Origin: Plenodomus lindquistii | Lineage: Eukaryota; Ascomycota; Dothideomycetes; Pleosporales; Leptosphaeriaceae | Length of the DNA stretch: 64,000 bases | Assembly (NCBI GenBank): GCA_025504975.1 | Contig: JANUWI010000009.1 | Span: 868,001-932,000, forward strand | Direction of reading: 5' to 3' | Shown here: in pieces, positions 32,172 through 43,937 of the stretch | Numbering within the stretch: the stretch's first letter is position 1 | Layout of the letters: each line of letters begins with the position of its first letter | The notes under the pieces: model-generated | Told to the model about the DNA's origin: nothing | Databases searched by the model: none | Seen by the model: only the letters and a program-made list of their open reading frames with translations | Position numbers and translations under genes: made by a program

Positions 32172-33700
32172 CTAGAACCAGTTGCTATTGGAATAGTCCA
32201 AATCAAAACTACTCAACGCACCGAATGCACCGCTACTCTGGTCCATGGGCCAGGTCTCAATTGATGTGATGTCCTCGAAGTTATTGGGCATGGATATGGC
32301 AGCTGTTTCACTGAAGTCACTTGGAGTCGTGCTTGCCATAGCCATGGACGCGGCAGCGACATCCTTGGTAAACGTCGGCTTGAAATCCTGCATGTTTGCC
32401 ATGGAGATTGGAGTAGACATGGACACCGGTGCTGCGACACTCTCGGTTGGCATCGACGTAGTGAAGCGATAGACAGGACTGTCTTCCCAGAAGAGCGATT
32501 CGCTAGCAGCCGATTGAGGCTGGGTGTAATCCAAGTCTCCAAACAGGTTTGGCTCCCCGACCTCCGAGTGCGCAGACGATGCTACTGTGAGACCAGGTCC
32601 GCTCTGTTTTGATTCTCCGCTGTGCGAGATGGGCTGCGTCAAGGTATCGCTGAATTTACTTGGGTCCAAGGGAAGGTCACCAGCAGACCATAAGGGGTTG
32701 AAACCAGACGATGGAACGCCCCATTCATTGTCGAGATTGGGGAGGCAGTCTTGCGAGGGCGACGTCGACAAGCTCCCGTAAGCGAATGTACCAGTGATCG
32801 GGGTTACGGTATTGGTAGTCCAAGGCCACTGTTGGGTCGCGAACGAGTCACTCACGTTACTACAGGGAGACTCGCCTTCTTGGCCAAAGGTCTCGCTTTG
32901 CGTGCCAAACACGTTTTCTTGAATCGGCACACCATCCAAAATGGGGTTAAGAGACAAAGCTTCTCCAGAGGGCTGATTGGAGCCGAACATGGCATAGAAG
33001 TCATTGTTGGAGAGCGAGAGCGTGTCCATGGAGCGTGTGGCTGGGACTTCCGGCTTGCTGTAGCTATTGGGCCCCTGTGTCAGAGAAGCAAAGGCAGAGT
33101 GTCCGTGCAAGGTGTGCGGTCGAGGGATCTTGTATGGCACGCCCGAAACGTGAGCCGAGTTGTTGTTGCGATGACACGGCTTGTGGTGGCCGTTAGCGAA
33201 GACGGTCAAGTGGCTTTCCGAGTGCGTTGCCGAGAGCTTTGGTTTCGCGCGCGCATCATGAAGTGTCTGACGGCCAGTGTCGAGGCGGAGATCGAGATCC
33301 TTTTTGGTGCCACACAGACACTTGCCGCCTGAATGGCACTGGCAGGCATCGTCGTGGGCTAGAGAATCGTCAGAATCGTCAGAGAGGGCCGTGGCAGTGC
33401 TAAGAATACCTGTCGCGTCGCCCTTGTCCTTGGGTCTGTCCTTTTTATCGCCACAGTCGCACTTGGCGTGATGGGACTTGGACTTGCGCGCACCGCGACA
33501 GTGCTCACACTGCTTGACCGGGCGCCCCTTGGGGTTAATATGATGCAGTTCGCGATCTACGTGGCGCTGTTAGTCGACGAAGTGTGTAGCTGGAGCGGCT
33601 GAGGGTGCTGCGACGGCGTACCGTTGTGGGTGCAGCCGCTCACTCGATGCCCCTTGATGCAGGACGAGCAAGCCCATTTTTCGCCATCGATTACCGGCAT
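32172..33700 (-). CDS. Copper-fist transcription factor, 3 exons
   Basis: complement(join(32172..33358,33410..33556,33622..33700)), 470 aa. The N-terminus is a full copper-fist domain. It starts at MPVIDGEKWACSSCIKGHR, continues across the first intron with SGCTHNDRELHHINPKGRPV, then CEHCRGARKSKSHHAKCDC. The zinc ligands and the minor-groove RGRP-like KGRP are present. A second Cys motif, CQCHSGGKCLC, resembles the copper-sensing CxC clusters of Ace1/Mac1/Cuf1 proteins. The rest is Ser/Thr/Pro-rich and ends in a short acidic/aromatic tail (SFDLDYSNSNWF). Known relatives control copper uptake or detoxification. Which of these applies here cannot be read. The second intron (51 bp) is a multiple of three and may be coding, giving 487 aa. 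The gene is divergent from the Rgt1-like factor. Confidence 0.9.
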
Positions 33701-33954
33701 TCCGTGGTGGTACGGCCGAATGCGGTCGTCGCAGCTGGCTGTCTACAGCCGAGTGGTAGCGTCTCCAGTAGCCAACGGGCCAGGGAAGGGAGCCAAAGGA
33801 AAGAATAAACGGCACGGCAGGGTGCAGTGTGTCGGGTAAAGATACAGTCAAGAAGGAGATGGTGGTAAGTATGCTAAATCAAACGCCAGTGGGTATCTTG
33901 GTCAATGGGATGCTGGACGAGGACCGTGAACGCCTTGTAGGGAACCGAGGACGA

Positions 33955-34000
33955 CAGAGTGGAGAGTGGAGAGTGGAGAGTGGAGAGTGGAGAGTGGAGG
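33955..34000 (+). repeat. 7-bp tandem repeat GGAGAGT
   Basis: Five perfect consecutive copies plus imperfect flanking units, about 255 bp upstream of the copper-fist start. Confidence 0.85.
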
Positions 34001-34754
34001 GAAAGTGTCAAGGGGGAACCGAGCGCAAGAGGCGCTGGCCGAAAGCGTAAACGGAGCTCCTGAGGAACGACCAAACCAAGACGACGGCGTGGTGTTGTGG
34101 TGGTGAGGTGGTGACGGGAGAAAGAGCGAGCGGGAGGAACAGGTTAAGAGAGGAAGGCACTCGGGCGTGCCGGTGCGCGATTGGCTGGGGCGGCTAGCGT
34201 CATCGGCAGGAGCGCTCAGGCCTCGCTGCTCGAAGCTGCAGGCGCGATCCGCCATGATGATGTTCACCCTGCCGGCGCTGCGTGCGTGCGTGCGTGTGGG
34301 CCGCCTGCCCGTTGCGAGGAATCAATCGATCCCACATGGGGCCAGCGCATGCCTTCACCGCCCGCGCCCGCGCCCTCGCAGACCTGGCCCGTCAGCACGT
34401 CAGCGGTCAGACTGTGCCTGCGCCAGGAACCGTCCTGGTTCATGGCGTGCGTGTCGTCTCGCGCGCACAGGTGACGGCTGTTTCTCCTACAGGCAACACG
34501 TCGGACCGTCATGAAAGAAGGGTTCAGTGCCCGTTGCCAAGTGGCGATCACTGTGGTGTGCATGCTGCTCAGACGGCCCGTTGTCGGACAGCCCATACAA
34601 ACTACCCCAGTCTTCGCCTGTCTTGCCTCGACGCGCAACCCCATGCTGCTTCTCTACGGGGCACGCCTTGGAGCACCTCGACATCTGATGCACTACTATG
34701 GTACGTGCATGTGTAGCCTCGATGACGTTGCACCTCACCGAGACATGACTGCAG

Positions 34755-34785
34755 GTACCCAGTACCCAGTACCCAGCACCCAGCC
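34755..34785 (+). repeat. 7-bp tandem repeat TACCCAG
   Basis: Three near-perfect copies and one diverged copy, in the non-coding region upstream of the Rgt1-like gene. Confidence 0.7.
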
Positions 34786-35486
34786 CACACAGAAACCAGA
34801 TCCCATGGAGCCAACATGGCTTTCCAACACACTTCTGGTCATTGGCTTGCAGCTACATACACCTTCAGGTCCATCACATGTCCTCTTGTTCCTTCGGACA
34901 ATACCCCTCAGAGTCGTTGACCTCGTGCGGGACAACGTCGAGTAATTCGCCTGCAAGTGGCATCAACAGCTGGCTGACAAGGTGCTGGATGCCATACAAA
35001 GACGGGCCACTTGCAGCCTGCACTGTCTAGTCCAAAAGTTGCTCTGTCCAAGGCGCACCATAGCTGTAATTACGTGCCAGAGCTTTTGCATGACATCCAA
35101 CCTCGGTGAGGTGCAATCCGGAGCGTACGGTCTAGAGATAATCCGAACAGCGACTTCACCATCGCCAGTTGCTTTGGGATTCCCGAGCAACACTGCAAGC
35201 AAATAGTACTTTTGATTCTCCCTGAAAGCAGGACATCTGACAATGTTGCTTCATCCCCCCTCCGGTCCTCAAGGGGAGCGTCCTTCCTTGCCATGGGCCA
35301 CGCTAGTACCAAAGTCGCAAAGTTCGCAAAAGCTCCCTCGGCGTCAAGGCTGATCCAGCGCACGCTTCTCTCTCACATCAACACCGGACTTCGCTACGCG
35401 TTTGCGCATGAAACCCCAGCCTTGAGCCTCAGTCCCATTCAAAGCGCGACCCCGAACTCGTTATTCCAATCGCGACGCGCCTCGAA

Positions 35487-37934
35487 ATGGCTACCTACGC
35501 CGACCCCGACGCGCACATGGGTGGATCCGGGCCTTACGTCAATCAACACGGGACGCCGCCTGCACAGCAGCAGCCACAATCGCAGCAGCTGACAGATCCC
35601 GAGTTGCGCCTGCAAGAGAACCTGCAACAACTTCGTGAAGGCGGCGACATGATACATGCCGGCGGACCTCAGCAGCCGCAGTACCAGCAATTGGCTCAGA
35701 TGCCAGTCATGGGCGCGCACCAGCATTTTCAGGCGCCACCACGGCCAACACATTCTCCACAGCAAATGGCGCATGCTGTAATGAGTTTGGAGGGGCAGCA
35801 CGAACACTACGACCCCAACGATCCGAGCCGCAAGAGGTCAAAGGTTTCACGCGCGTGCGATGAATGCCGGCGCAAGAAGGTAAGGGTGGTCCAGGTGGTT
35901 GGAATCTAGCTGTGCTCACCACGACTAGATCCGATGCGATGCGACAAGTGAAAATGGGCCAGAGGCTTGCTCAAGTTGCAAGAGAACTGGAGCGCGATGT
36001 CAGTTTAGTAGACAGCCCATGAAGCGTGGTCCGAGCAAAGGGTACATTCGACAGCAACACCGAGTTCCTACGCTTGCTGACTTGTGTTGCTAGCTACATT
36101 AAAGAGCTGGCCGACCGTTTGAATTCGCTCGAAAGCCAGATTCAGCAACCCCAGAATTCTTCGCACAACTTTGACTTTGGGGGGATGGGAGATCAGACGT
36201 TTGTAGATACCCATAGCCCGCCTCAATTCAAGCGTCAGCGAACACACTCAATGACGGACGGGTTTCACGACACTTTTGCTCGGCCTAGCTGGTCTGCTCA
36301 GGATCGCGGTAATGGCTATCCGCTCGAGCTTAACGGGCTTGCGCTAACAGAACAAGAACCTTCAATCAACGGTAATCGGCGCACGTCATTCGGTGAGATG
36401 AATCTGGCGGGCAGTCTGATGACCGGTGTCAACGAAGGAACACTCAGAGTGTACGTCCTCAACGGGTTGTCAGATCGGGGCCATACTAATCTTTCTGCAG
36501 GTATTACAACATCATCCATCCGACAATTCCCATCTTACCTCACAACGATTCGGTTCTCAATCGCCTGACCAACTGTCCCGCGAAGTTGCGAGAAGCTTTC
36601 TTTCTGGCTCTAGAGGCGTGTGTCCGTGCATCCGCGGCCAAGTCGTTACCACCAACAGAGCTCAGTCCTAGCCAATTGCTGCAACAATGCTTTACTGCGG
36701 TAGATGCAGCGAAGTATTGCCTCAGCAGCACTGATCACGCTCAGCAATTGTACAACAATCTTGTATACTGCCAATCCCTATTACTGCTCGTCGCTGCTTC
36801 CGACAGACCTGGACCTGGTGTTGCCGGTAGCACAGCTCAGATTCTCGGGCAACTCGCGGGCTGCATAACTGACATAGGTCTGAATGATTCTAGAACGCTG
36901 AACGCGCTAAAGGAACAAGACTTTGAGGCTTTTCAGACAGCACGGCGTGTGTTCTGGACCGCTCTTATCCTTGATCGATTCCATGCGTCCAGTCGATCAA
37001 AAGACCTCATGTTACCGCTGCATGTAGGCTCTCTGACGCGTGACGACTACTCGGCTCTAGGTGAAGTCGCCTATCATCTTGCCCGTAAGTCACCTCTATT
37101 TTGGCTTGATATTGTTCTCATAATTTTCCAGGGGCCGCAAAGATCGTGGGTCAAATTGCTTATGTCAATCGGGCGGGCAGTGTTCCCGAGACCGACACAT
37201 CATCACCCTTCGCATTCGCTAGTCTCAGTGGGACCTCACCGGAAGCCATCTATCTCAATGGACAACTGGCAGATTTTCGCGACTCAATCGAAATCACCGA
37301 ATTGACTGACACTTCGCCACCGTACTTGGCATATCAGTACCTTCGTGTTTTTGTCGCGCGACAGTCTTCCCAGCACGTTTCTTCACCTGAAGTCCTCAGC
37401 CTGACTAAGGATCTGTTGGGGAACCTGACGAAGGGGTCAGTAACTCCGTTGCACCATATTGTAGCTGCGCTCGTTGCGGCCTCACTCACGGAGCTATCCG
37501 ACCGAGTTGAGACACAAGTAGAAGCACATGCTGGTATCAAGGAGATGAGCGATGCACTGGCGAGCGGACGAATCATCCACCCAAGCTCAGATGGGCTGGG
37601 TTGGGACGCTGCCATTCGCGATCTGTTGAACCAAAAGAAGACACCAACCCCGCCTCTGAATGCGCCTGAGCAACATACACCTGCAACGCAGCCGAACATG
37701 GCTGGTCTTCAGCATCTCGCTGCGGCTGCGGTTGGTGAACGCGAAGGTTCTGATGCTCCTCCACCAAATGGTGGAGGTGACAGACAGTCCTCCCAACCAT
37801 CAAAGGTGGATCATGATCTTTCCGCTGCGATGGCAGCAGCAAATGAGGCAGCACTGGCTCAAGCAACTGCCGCTGCCGCGCAACAACTTTCTGCATCTCC
37901 TGCCGGTAACAGTAGCGAATTTCTTCACTCATAG
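35487..37934 (+). CDS. Zn2Cys6 transcription factor, Rgt1-like, 5 exons
   Basis: join(35487..35879,35929..36041,36094..36450,36501..37084,37132..37934), 749 aa; introns of 47-52 bp. The N-terminus is Gln/Pro-rich. A complete binuclear zinc cluster spans the first intron: RACDECRRKK, then IRCDATSENGPEACSSCKRTG and RCQF. It is followed by the characteristic PMKRGPSKGYIKELADRLNS linker and coiled coil. The linker matches yeast Rgt1, the glucose-responsive repressor of hexose-transporter genes. A fungal-specific transcription factor domain begins YYNIIHPTIPILPHND and continues through FQTARRVFWTALILDRFHA. The C-terminus is Ala/Gln-rich. By homology it is a nuclear regulator of sugar transport or metabolism. 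The exact target set in filamentous fungi is uncertain, hence no symbol. Confidence 0.88.
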
Positions 37935-39163
37935 CAGAAGCACATGTTCAGCAATGGCGTACCGTGGCTAGATTCATGATTATACCCCTATCTCGTGACC
38001 CCTTTTCCACAGATATTGTCAGTCCGACGTCGAGCGGCGTAAATGGCACATTACTAGGTCTACATAAACAGAAGTAACACACGCGACAGAGACATCGGGT
38101 TGAACCTCTCTACATTCATGTATGTTTCGTCTCTTCAGGGGGTTTTGCGTCAACGATGGTGCTTGACCCTTCTTGTGGAGTCTTAGATAAACATTTGTCC
38201 GTATATAAGCCCGTAAATCAAGCCCTTCATGCGTGAACGATTTCCAGTCGTAGCGGTGGCACCCGCAGCGAAATCGAAGGCATAGATATGTTTAGTTCAT
38301 GAGCTCATGATTCGACGCTCGCAAATACCCCAAAGTCCGAGTATACGCCATCCATTGAGCCGCCGTGCCATTAAGCTTACGGTTTGCAAATATGACGTCG
38401 GGAAGAATCGGCATCGGAGATGGTGTGACCTTCAGTTACGAGGATACTCAGGCAAGGCCACGAGGCGCACATTGATTCCAATCAATGTGTCTTGAGGGTC
38501 TGGTGATCTGAGTGATGCAGGCAGGCTTTAGCGAACGCACTGGGGCATGTCAAGAAGCAATTTCTCTGGACGATGCTGACGTGGGCGATTGATAATATAA
38601 TCACCCTCCGATCTGCAAGGTCAAGATCTCAGACATTAACATCACGTCTGTTTAATAACAGATAGTGCCATATTTATGGTCCCTGTAACGCTCGTCCAGC
38701 CTGGTGTCCGTTACTGAGCGGTTGAAACATCCCTGCAATCTGTGGCGGAAGTGGCGGAGAAACTCTACCGTACAAGCAATGTACGTAATACTATTCTTCC
38801 CGATTGGCATGCCGCACATCTACGCACACTTTTCAGAAGACGTATGATCGGAAAAGTCTCGTCGAGTAACATACGATTCTGGTGAGAATGCACTCAGCAA
38901 CCGCGGAGATGTATGTTCTTGACGGAAGGTGCAGGAACAGCAAGAACACATAATGGACATTGCGAGTATATATTGTCAGCGCAGACTATGCAGCTACCAA
39001 CTATCACATGCTTTGAGCCTGCGCAAACACACGATAACTGAAATTACGACGACCGTCTCACCCACCAAGTAAACGATTGCACTTTTGCCCATTGTGACTT
39101 CAGCACGAGCGGAATCCCAATATATACACAAGTCCAGAAGTTGCCCGATATACAGCTCCGGCC
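37935..39163. other. Intergenic, promoter of flavohaemoglobin
   Basis: About 1.2 kb, AT-richer than the flanking genes. No supportable frame. It should contain the 3' UTR of the Rgt1-like gene and the promoter of the flavohaemoglobin gene. Confidence 0.5.
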
Positions 39164-40417
39164 ATGGGCGCCCTGAACCCAGATCAAGTCGCTATTATCA
39201 AATCGACAGTCCCTGTTCTTGCAGAACATGGCAATACCATCACCACGAAGTTCTACGCCGATATGCTCACTGCCCATCCCGAGCTTAAAAATGTCTTCAA
39301 CAACACACATCAAGCAACCGGCCATCAACCAGCAGCTCTCGCCGGCGCTCTCTATGCATACGCATCCAACATTGACAATCTCGGTGCTCTCAGTCCCGCA
39401 GTCGAGCTCATCTGCCACAAACACGCCAGTCTCTTCATTCGACCTGAGCATTACGATATCGTGGCCGAGTACCTGATCAAGACCATGGAGGTCGTCCTCG
39501 GTAACGCAGCAACACCCGAGATCCTGAACGCTTGGGGGGCAGCATACTGGCAACTAGCAGACATTATGATTAGCGCAGAGGCTCAACTCTACAAACAAAC
39601 CTCATATTGGCCTGATTGGAAAGACTTCACCATCACTAAGAAGGAGAAGGAAAGCGAGGAGATTACATCATTCTACCTGACCCCAGTTGACGGCATGACC
39701 CTCCCCGTGTTCAAACCAGGCCAATACATATCCGTCAACATCTTCGTGCCCTCCCTCGACGGCGGTGTCTGGCAGGCACGTCAATACAGTCTCAGCGACG
39801 CCCCTGGCAAACCGCACCTCCGCATCAGCGTAAAGCGCGAACGTGGCATAACACTTGACAACCCTCAGCTCTTCTCCCACCCAGGCTACATCTCCAACAT
39901 TCTCCACGACGCCAAGGGCGAGGGCGACGTGATCCGAGTTTCGCACCCCTTTGGCGACTTCTTCCTCGCCGAAAATGACAGCAATGGACCCGTTGTTCTG
40001 ATATCGGCGGGCGTCGGATTGACAGCTTTGACGTCGATTTTCAACCACCTTACTGCCACGAGAGAATCCTCCCACCCCATCACGTGGATCCAGGGTGCTC
40101 GGAATTCCCATACGCGTGCATTCAAGGCTAGTGTTGATGCCGTCGCTGCGAATAACGATAATGTGCACACTGTGTACTTCTCGTCGAGGCCCCTGGAAGA
40201 CGAGCGCGAGGGTCACGAATACGATGTCAGAGGACGCGTTGATTTAGACAAGGTTGAGCGGGAATTGTTGTACACGGGGGATGATAGGACGAAGTATTTT
40301 GTCTGTGGGCCTGTGCAATTCATGTTAAGTGTAGAGAAGAAATTGAGAAGTTTTGGGGTGCCGGCGGAGAGGGTGAAAATGGAGCTCTTTGGTACGGGAG
40401 GCGTGCCGAGAGTATAG
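39164..40417 (+). CDS. Flavohaemoglobin (nitric oxide dioxygenase)
   Basis: Single exon, 417 aa, the usual length for the family. The globin domain (~1-145) has the B10 Tyr in KFYADML (Tyr31), the E7 Gln in GHQPAAL (Gln55) and the proximal haem His in CHKHASL (His87, by alignment with the E. coli enzyme). The reductase part has the FAD motif RQYSLSDAP, an NAD(P)H-binding SAGVGLTAL loop, CGPVQFM and the C-terminal MELFG. The enzyme converts NO and O2 to nitrate using NAD(P)H and protects against nitrosative stress. There is no mitochondrial presequence, so a cytosolic form is expected. All catalytic residues are present. Confidence 0.95.
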   Translation: MGALNPDQVAIIKSTVPVLAEHGNTITTKFYADMLTAHPELKNVFNNTHQATGHQPAALAGALYAYASNIDNLGALSPAVELICHKHASLFIRPEHYDIVAEYLIKTMEVVLGNAATPEILNAWGAAYWQLADIMISAEAQLYKQTSYWPDWKDFTITKKEKESEEITSFYLTPVDGMTLPVFKPGQYISVNIFVPSLDGGVWQARQYSLSDAPGKPHLRISVKRERGITLDNPQLFSHPGYISNILHDAKGEGDVIRVSHPFGDFFLAENDSNGPVVLISAGVGLTALTSIFNHLTATRESSHPITWIQGARNSHTRAFKASVDAVAANNDNVHTVYFSSRPLEDEREGHEYDVRGRVDLDKVERELLYTGDDRTKYFVCGPVQFMLSVEKKLRSFGVPAERVKMELFGTGGVPRV

Positions 40418-43400
40418 GTAGGATGAGATAGTGTGGGCGTTGAGATTTATGTCATGTGTATATGTTTTGGTTGTACATTGCGCTGGCGTTGGCGGACGGG
40501 GAATGATGCATTCATTGTATGTGGGTATATGCTTGACGACGAGTGTGTATGTGTATTTGTACTTTGCTAACATTTCATCCTAGTGAGTTCTACCGTAAAC
40601 CGTTGTTCACGAGGGGCATGAACGTAGTGCAGGATGGTTACATGTTTAATGGTACCGCTTTTTAACTTTGACGAACCAATTCATCATACTCAGACGGGGG
40701 TGCAACCCAGCGTGCAAAATGCCTGTAAATTCCTATATACGACATGGAGTATTTGCTGCGCACATGAAGCTTGCTGTGTGTATTGGGTAGACGATGAATG
40801 TAGACCGCTCACCTACGCGCGAATATGCCCACCTATCATACTGTACCTAGGCTATAGTTGAGGCTATAGTTGACACTCGATACCAGGCTGCAGACGCAAC
40901 GTCTGGGATGATCTCAGGGCCGAAGATCACATCTTGCGATACCCAGGAGCGCCTTGCTTGATCGACAGCAAACCGCGCACTGCCGTACTTGACAACTCCA
41001 CGACCAATGCGTCCCGTTCGGAAACATTTGTAGCATCACACCTGCATATCATCACTTGGAAAGACTAGTTATCTTGAACAGAATCTACAAGAAAAATATC
41101 CGAAGCGCTGCGACTTGAATGCAGCAAGTCCAGTTTCTGGCGCAACGCATCCCTGGTAGGGAAGACGGACGGCATTGCACGCGCTCCCGGTACTTTAGAT
41201 CAAAAGATGGCTGGTAAGGCGAATAGAATGACAAGTCACCAAAAAGAAAATGGGGGTGGTGCTACTTTTGGACCACGTTGCTCATCTCCCAACGTCGTGT
41301 TTCGGCCATGTGCCAGGGTCAACTAAAGGGGGCAATTTTCTAGAAGAGACAAGGGGGTAGGGCGAGCAGAGGGCGCCCCGTGTGTCATAATTTGGGTCCA
41401 AGTGTCCTTGTACGCAATCTTCTGGAAGGCAGCAAGCTCGGATATGATTGAGGCACGCTTGGGTCTGAGCATGGCAAGACAATGATGGGTAGCGTGTTGG
41501 CAAGTTGCAAATGTGGTGGGCATGGGGACTGAGAAGTGACGACACGAGCAAGGTTGAGGCGGCACGATGGCTGAAACATAATTGACGTTGAGTGTGGATC
41601 TTGGCTAGACGCACTGGTATTCTCGGAACACATGCTGCACGGACAGATCTGGTGATGACATGTCGAAGACAGTCGAAGCACGTATGTGTGAAGGTTGTGT
41701 CGATGCGAGTGGGTAACGCAGTGTGAGATGGATGTACAGTCCATAATGGAGCGAACATGACAGCATGACAGGAGGGGCTGCGAAAAGGGGTGCGAAGACG
41801 AGGCACAGTTTTGCTCAGATGCATAATGAGTGAAAGCACCGAGCATGAAGTCACGACTCACGACTCACACACACCCTGTCCATGCTTGGTTTCTCACAAA
41901 TATACATAGCATATCATATCATATCCTCGTCACCCTCGTGCATGGTGGTCATGGCTCAGCCCTGTAGCCGCCATGGGTGCGTGCCCAAACCACTCATGGA
42001 CGGAAGATCAGGGGCTGTTTCACCACCAGACAAGGGGGCACACACAACCACAGCCTGCATGCAAAGGCCTCGGCGATACTGGTGGTGTACTGTTGGACTA
42101 GTGTCCTGCCATAGTTGATCGTGGCCATGTCAGCCATGTCTGGAGTCGCATGCCTGCCACCTGGTGTCTCGCCGCCGTCAGCTGGGAGCCCGGGCCGGTT
42201 GAGCTGGACCATGGAAGCGGCAGGCTGCCGCGGAAGCCAGGCTACCCTTGGTGTCAGGAGCAGTCCATGCATCGCGCCTTCCCTCCTTCTAGCGGCCTTC
42301 CAGGTGTCTTCCAAATCGGGCCCGTGCTTGCCATGCCACGCCCGCATCCTGGGCGTCTCCAGGAACCGCTGAATGGTGTTGCAACTTGCACCCTCAACTG
42401 GCGTCCCCGACACGGCGCAAAGACGCCCTGTTCGCCCGCGCTGACCAACAGAGGCCTCGTGAGTTGTGACTCTGCTCGGGCGTGAGCCGCCATGGGCTCG
42501 CGTGAGCAGCTTGCGGTGCGGGTACAGTTGCACTGCCGATGCCTGGAGTGTGGATCCTCATCTGCGCACCACCAGGGCGCCACACGCGCCTCGTGCGAGA
42601 TCGCACAATTGTCCCAGCGTCCTAGATATGTAGCCACAGGAGCAGCGTAGAGCAACTAGAGCAGACTAGGTGACTGGCTGAAGCTGCACCATGTAGCCTC
42701 GCTGTGGGAGATGACCGCAAGGATAGCGCGGCTCGTCAGAACGTCTTCGTCCCTCGTCATGATCCGGAACCGTCCTGCCCATGTACTTGAACTCCCTCTC
42801 TGGCCGTACTCTATTGTTGGAATCTAGACACTGAGGGCCATAGCACGCTCTCTTCCCAACACGCCCCATTGCAACGTCGGTAGGCTAGCATTCCTCACGC
42901 AGAGACACAGTCAGCGCACCGGTCGGTCCCTTGCACCCACGCTGCTTTCCCAACTGGGCTGACCTTTGGATGCAGCCACCATAGCCACAATCATCCTGTG
43001 CCGGCCGTAGACTATCTGCTTAGTTGTACTGTAAAAAGACAGTCTCGCCAGCAGTAACACGGCGCCGCACCTTTCGGCTCGCTGCAGCATCGAGTTTGCG
43101 CTTTGACATTGCCGGCCAGCTGGCGATTCACCTGCAGCCCATCTCGGCGCAGTCGCACCCGCGTGAGACTCTGGGGCAGACACCAGAAACGCAGAGACGC
43201 AGAGACGCAGAGACGCAGAGACGCAGAGACGGGCGTCTGTCAGACTTGTCGCCGCCTTCATTCAGGGAGCGAGCTTTGGGGTCGACGGCCGCTGCGTCGC
43301 ACCTGCCTGCGCGGATCCTTGATTCGCCCAATCCCCGCCGGGACTAGCGTGGATTCTCACTTTCTGGGCAACGCGCAACGAGGAAAGAAGTACCTGCACA

Positions 43401-43937
43401 CATCAACACCACGTCCCCCATTCACCGCCATCCCCTGCCCTGCCCTTCTTCCCGGCCCCATATCGCTCAGGTACGTACGCTCGTCTGCGTCTCTTTTCTT
43501 TCACGCCGTGCCGCCCGCGCGCTCGTGTTGCACGCCTTCTCACCGCTCCGCTCCCCTTTTCACCTCGTCGGCCCTGGCCAGCGTGACTGCCAGACCGACA
43601 TTTTCGGGAGCGCGACACCCCTTCTTCCTCTTCGCACCACTCGCCGTTGCCGCCTGCGCTCGACTGCCCGACTGACTTCACCACCTAGTGCAACCTCTGC
43701 ATTGACCTACGCGCGGTCCGACCCGACTCCTCGACACCCAGAACGGGCCACCTCGACTGCTGTAGCACTGCCTTGACCGTTTGCAACTCTACAGCGCGCT
43801 GCTCGTGACCGTGAGCCTTCCCACCAACCCGCTCGTCCGCTCCCTCACCTGGTGCGCACCGTCCCGTCTCTTTCTCGCCGGGCCCTGTTGTGCCCTCTGG
43901 CCAGCGTCTCGTCACGCGAGGGCACGCTCCATCAGGA
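40418..43937. other. Gene-poor 3.5-kb stretch
   Basis: The largest gap in the window. Frames of up to 190 codons (for example 41282-41854 on the minus strand) are Cys/His/Ser/Pro-rich with no domain and no splice structure, so I do not call them. The right third, from about 43.4 kb, is pyrimidine-rich and probably holds the promoter, 5' leader and perhaps a leader intron of the C2H2 gene. One 8-bp tandem repeat is listed separately. Confidence 0.5.
43191..43230 (+). repeat. 8-bp tandem repeat GCAGAGAC, five copies
   Basis: Five perfect head-to-tail copies, about 700 bp upstream of the C2H2 factor. Confidence 0.9.

Larger units (their letters stand above)
33701..35486. other. Divergent promoter region between two regulators
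   Basis: About 1.8 kb between the start codons of the copper-fist and Rgt1-like genes. Long upstream regions are usual for fungal regulators. It contains several short tandem repeats and no frame with a domain. A continuous plus-strand frame at 34282-34716 looks like chance in GC-rich DNA. Confidence 0.5.

Noticed and set aside
41282..41861. Overlapping 190- and 158-codon minus-strand frames in the gene-poor region
   Set aside because: Two frames over the same DNA with Cys/His/Ser-rich random composition and no splice structure.
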